DNA from: Hymenobacter sp. YIM 151858-1
GTDB taxonomy: Bacteria > Bacteroidota > Bacteroidia > Cytophagales > Hymenobacteraceae
Assembly (NCBI RefSeq): GCF_025979705.1
Contig: NZ_CP110136.1
Location: forward strand, 3,224,001 to 3,288,000
Direction: 5' to 3'
Length of the DNA stretch: 64,000 bases
Shown: positions 61,361 through 64,000 of the stretch, one piece after another
Numbering within the stretch: the first letter of the stretch is position 1
How the letters are laid out: every line of letters begins with the position of its first letter
Program-made: the position numbers and the translations under genes
Notes under the pieces: generated by a model
Seen by the model: only the letters and a program-made list of their open reading frames with translations
Databases searched by the model: none
Told to the model about the DNA's origin: nothing

Positions 61361-63178
61361 GTGAAGAAGTGGCTTACGGTGCTGCTGGGGCTTTGGTCGC
61401 TGGCGGCGGTGGCGCAAACAGGGGTTTCGGAACCGGAGTTGGCGCAGTGCGATGCGGCGGTGCAGCACTTTATGCAACGCTGGAAAATACCAGGTGCCAC
61501 GGTGGCCATCAGCCGCCACGGCAAGCTGGTATACTCCCGCGGCTTCGGCCACGCCAACCTGGAGCGTACCGAATTAATGCAACCCTCGCACTTGCTGCGG
61601 GTGGCCAGCGTATCGAAGCCGGTAACGGCCGTGGCCATCATGAAACTGGTGGAAGACGGGCAGCTGCAGCTCTCGCACAAAGCGTTTGGCCCCGAGGGCT
61701 ACCTCAACACGCCTTATTATACCGGCGTAATCGAGGACGCGCGCATCTACGACATCACGGTGCAGCAGCTGCTCGAGCACACCGCCGGCTGGAACCGCAA
61801 CGCCGGCGTCGACGGCTTCAGCAGCTCCGACCCCATCGACTTTCCGCTGCACGTGGCCGCGGCCATGCTGGTGCCCAACCCCGTGCCCGACTCCACGCTG
61901 GTGCGCTACCTGTTGGGCAAGGGCCTCAACTTTACGCCCGGCAGCCGCTTTGCCTACTCCAACATCGGCTACCTCGTGCTGGGCAAAATCATCGAGCGCG
62001 TTACGGGCCAGCCCTACGAAGCCTGGGTGCGCCGCCACATCCTTGAGCCTACCGGCGTCAGCGAAGCCCACCTGGGGCGCAACCTGCTGGCCGATAAGCT
62101 GGAACGCGAAGCCGAGTACTTCAGCAAAGACACCCGCGAATCGTGCTACGGCACGGGCAAGCGCGTGCCCTACCCCTACGGCGGCTGGAACCTGGAAGCC
62201 ATGAAAGCCCACGGCGGCTGGCTGTTTTCGGCGCGCGACTTGGTGCGGCTGGTGCTGGCCATTGATGGCTCGCCCACGCGCCCCGACCTGCTGCTGCCCG
62301 CCACCCTCGATACCATGACGACCTCGCACGAGCCCAACCGGCGCTACGCCAAAGGCTGGCTCGTGAACAAAGACCGCACTACCTGGTGGCACACCGGCTC
62401 GCTCGATGGCACGGCCAGTTGCGTGGTGCGCACGGCCTCGGGCTACACCTGGGCCATTCTGCTGAACAGCCGCTCCACCACCAACCGCTTCTGGAACGAC
62501 CTGGAGGAGCTCGGCTGGGAGTGCATCAACGGCACCAACGCCTGGCCCAGCTACGATTTGTTTCCGCCGGAGCAGAACGCCAGCCAGCTGCGCGTGGCCA
62601 GCCTGAGCGCCAACACGGCCCGCCTTACCTGGAGCAAGGGCAACGGCAGCGGCCGCCTGCTGGTGCTGCAAGAAAAAAGCCCCGTACGCGAGCTGCCGCA
62701 GGATGGCACCAACTACGTAGCCGATGCCACGCTGGGCCGGGGCGCCATTCTGGGCCAGGGCTCGGTAGTGGCCGCCGGCCCCGATAGCGCCGTAACCGTA
62801 CGGGGCCTGCAACCCGGCAAAACCTACTACGCGCGCCTGGTGGAGTACAACCAGAGCGAGGCCACCGGGCAGCACCCCGTGTACGCCCTGGAGGGCAACC
62901 CCGTGCTGGAGTTTACCACGCCGGCCGCGCCGTTGGTGGCCAAGAGCAACAAGGCCTCCAAAGCGCCCCTGGCCCGGGCAGCCAAGGCCCGCACCAAGCG
63001 CACCACTCAGGCCGCACGCCCCATGCCCAACCTGATGCAGACGGCCGATGCGGAGCGCACCCAAACGGGGCAATCCATGCCAGACTCGCCGGCCATCGAG
63101 CCGCAGTCGGCCTCGTACTGGATTCGCCTGCGCGAGATGAGCCGCGGCCTGCTGAAGTGGTTTGGGGCTTCGAGCTAG
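61361..63178 (+). CDS. Serine hydrolase (class C beta-lactamase-like) with C-terminal extension
   Basis: A 605-residue exported protein. Signal peptide MKKWLTVLLGLWSLAAVAQ from a GTG start. The catalytic domain (about 25-390) has SxxK at Ser83-Lys86 (ASVSKPV), YSN near 203 in FAYSNIGYL and HTGSLDG near 345. The C-terminal ~200 residues add a fibronectin-like module (LRVASLSANTARLTWSKGNG, VRGLQPGKTYYARLVEY) and a basic Ala/Lys-rich tail (AKARTKRTTQAARP). The fold includes esterases and D-aminopeptidases, so a beta-lactam target is not implied. Confidence 0.87.
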   Translation: MKKWLTVLLGLWSLAAVAQTGVSEPELAQCDAAVQHFMQRWKIPGATVAISRHGKLVYSRGFGHANLERTELMQPSHLLRVASVSKPVTAVAIMKLVEDGQLQLSHKAFGPEGYLNTPYYTGVIEDARIYDITVQQLLEHTAGWNRNAGVDGFSSSDPIDFPLHVAAAMLVPNPVPDSTLVRYLLGKGLNFTPGSRFAYSNIGYLVLGKIIERVTGQPYEAWVRRHILEPTGVSEAHLGRNLLADKLEREAEYFSKDTRESCYGTGKRVPYPYGGWNLEAMKAHGGWLFSARDLVRLVLAIDGSPTRPDLLLPATLDTMTTSHEPNRRYAKGWLVNKDRTTWWHTGSLDGTASCVVRTASGYTWAILLNSRSTTNRFWNDLEELGWECINGTNAWPSYDLFPPEQNASQLRVASLSANTARLTWSKGNGSGRLLVLQEKSPVRELPQDGTNYVADATLGRGAILGQGSVVAAGPDSAVTVRGLQPGKTYYARLVEYNQSEATGQHPVYALEGNPVLEFTTPAAPLVAKSNKASKAPLARAAKARTKRTTQAARPMPNLMQTADAERTQTGQSMPDSPAIEPQSASYWIRLREMSRGLLKWFGASS

Positions 63179-63203
63179 GCACCCGGCGGAGTGCCCACCC
63201 AAT

Positions 63204-63275
63204 AATTTATTACGCAACTGGCGCCCCCGGATAGTTGCGTAATAAATTCTTCCGCTATATTAGCTATCTAGCTAA
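63204..63275. promoter_or_regulatory. Two inverted repeats upstream of the SUKH-3 gene
   Basis: A perfect 16-bp AT-rich inverted repeat (63204-63219 with 63233-63248, spacer 13) is followed by the near-palindrome TTAGCTATCTAGCTAA (63260-63275). They lie 25-95 bases before the SUKH-3 ATG and may be a terminator plus operator. Confidence 0.6.
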
Positions 63276-63299
63276 ACCTCAAGGAGACGCAGAAACAGA

Positions 63300-63758
63300 A
63301 TGACTAGCTTTTCGGATGAAGTCCTGCATCTGCTGCAAGAGGCAGGTTGGTACAGGGGCAGAAGCGTGGATACGCACCGTTACGCGGCCGCCATTCGGGC
63401 AAACAAGTTTCCGTGGCAAGAGCCTGCGCAGCGCTTTCTGAGCGAGTTTGGCGGCTTGCTGCTGCGCTTTCTGCGCTCCGACGGCAGCGTTACCACCCTG
63501 CATTTCAACGTGGCGCAGGCTTTGGCCAGCCACGCCAGCTCGCAGGTACTGAACGATTGCATGACGCGCCTAGGTGCGGGCGGCTTCACGGTGATTGGGC
63601 AGGCCTACGCCGAAGATCTGTTGTTGCTCATGGATGCGCAGGGCCGCGTGTACGGCGGTGGCTGCGACGACTGCCTGTACCTGATTGCCAACAGCGGCGC
63701 AGAAGCCATCGAAACCATTTGCCTCGATCTGGCTTTCGAGGTGGTGGCAGCGGCTTAG
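63300..63758 (+). CDS. SUKH-3 domain protein (immunity-type)
   Basis: A 152-residue cytosolic protein. SUKH-3 features: an N-terminal LLQEAGWYRGRSVDTHRY, the PAQRFLSEFGGLLLRF segment near 42, FTVIGQAYAEDLLLLMDAQGRVYGG near 97 and NSGAEAIETICLDL near the end. SUKH proteins often act as immunity proteins against secreted toxins, but many are orphan. No toxin gene is visible within the window's right end. Its stop overlaps the convergent GNAT gene by four bases. Confidence 0.78.
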   Translation: MTSFSDEVLHLLQEAGWYRGRSVDTHRYAAAIRANKFPWQEPAQRFLSEFGGLLLRFLRSDGSVTTLHFNVAQALASHASSQVLNDCMTRLGAGGFTVIGQAYAEDLLLLMDAQGRVYGGGCDDCLYLIANSGAEAIETICLDLAFEVVAAA

Positions 63759-64000
63759 CCCGCTGTGGTACCTAGGCGCTTTTCGTAGCAGTAAAAGCGT
63801 AGGCCCGGCCGGAAAGCCAGCGTTATTTCGCCCGCAAACCGGTAGCCCAGCTTCGGGAACAGCCGCTGCGTGGCCTTGTTCTCCGAATTGGTATCGACGC
63901 GCAGGCTGCGCAGCCCCCACTCGGCGGCCAATTGCTCGGCCTGCAACAGCAAAGCAGCCGCAATGCCTTTGCCCTGCGCCTCCGGCGCCACGGCCAGGCG
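63755..64000 (-). CDS. GNAT family N-acetyltransferase, C-terminal part (5' end outside window)
   Basis: Only about 81 C-terminal residues are visible; the frame stays open at the right edge. They show the acetyl-CoA-binding segment RLAVAPEAQGKGIAAALLLQAEQ (Q-x-x-G-x-G/A type) and the following strand LRSLRVDTNSENKATQRLFPKLGYRFAGEI, as in many small GNAT enzymes. Substrate unknown. Converges on the SUKH-3 gene. Confidence 0.85.
   Translation of the reverse strand, partial: RLAVAPEAQGKGIAAALLLQAEQLAAEWGLRSLRVDTNSENKATQRLFPKLGYRFAGEITLAFRPGLRFYCYEKRLGTTAG

Noticed and set aside
61574-63217. 547-residue open frame opposite the serine hydrolase
   Set aside because: Shadow of the strand with signal peptide and catalytic motifs.

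Overview
The window comes from a high-GC member of the Bacteroidota, most likely a Hymenobacter-type Cytophagales. Support comes from a cell-surface protein with a type IX secretion (T9SS) C-terminal sorting domain, many outer-membrane proteins with an N-terminal carboxypeptidase-regulatory-like domain, LytS/LytTR signalling, promoters of the TTG-N19-TAnnTTTG type, almost no Shine-Dalgarno sequences, and families such as DUF5686, DUF6268, DUF2147 and DUF5694. Species is inference. I see no prophage, integrase, insertion sequence, CRISPR array, rRNA or replication origin.

Layout. 1-7.4 kb: end of a GH43 glycosidase, aldose 1-epimerase, a fused trehalose-6-phosphate synthase/phosphatase convergent with a GH15 glucoamylase/trehalase-like enzyme, then pdxH. 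7.6-18.1 kb: envelope and signalling (DUF5686 protein, LytS-type kinase with LytTR regulator, TonB-receptor-like barrel, initiator tRNA-Met, small lipoprotein, BamA/TamA-like protein). 18.2-23 kb: hemW, a tight three-gene operon (acidic-tailed protein, alpha/beta hydrolase, cyclase), a hypothetical, rplU-rpmA. 23-30 kb: class I ribonucleotide reductase split into nrdB and nrdA, separated by a 98-residue orphan, an AT-rich gap and a T9SS-exported CotH-kinase-like protein; similar DnaA-box-like sites stand before both nrd genes. 30-32.4 kb: a putative ncRNA with its own promoter and terminator, overlapped by an AT-rich, probably acquired gene for a large HEPN-domain protein. 32.4-51.6 kb: mostly small secreted or membrane proteins, including three paralogous single-domain secreted proteins and two paralogous basic secreted proteins, a VOC dioxygenase-like gene broken by a nonsense codon, aspA, a nitroreductase, a pentapeptide-repeat protein and a Nudix hydrolase. 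51.7-64 kb: a proton-pumping rhodopsin behind a perfect inverted repeat, an NTF2-like partner gene, two tandem M13 metallopeptidase lipoproteins, an Old Yellow Enzyme homologue, pirin, a serine hydrolase, a SUKH-3 protein and a partial GNAT acetyltransferase.

The strongest unexplained signal is a short DNA word. CCTAGG occurs about 85 times by hand count (roughly one per 750 bases), about four times what I estimate from base composition. More than 90% of copies fit one asymmetric form, ACCTAGG followed by G or C (or its complement). Copies lie in genes in both orientations and two reading frames (Leu-Gly as CTA-GGN, Pro-Arg as CCT-AGG), and as inverted pairs in hairpins at gene ends. They are absent from the AT-rich HEPN gene. 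Density, orientation and pairing at terminators resemble the DNA-uptake sequences of Neisseria and Pasteurellaceae. That interpretation is inference.
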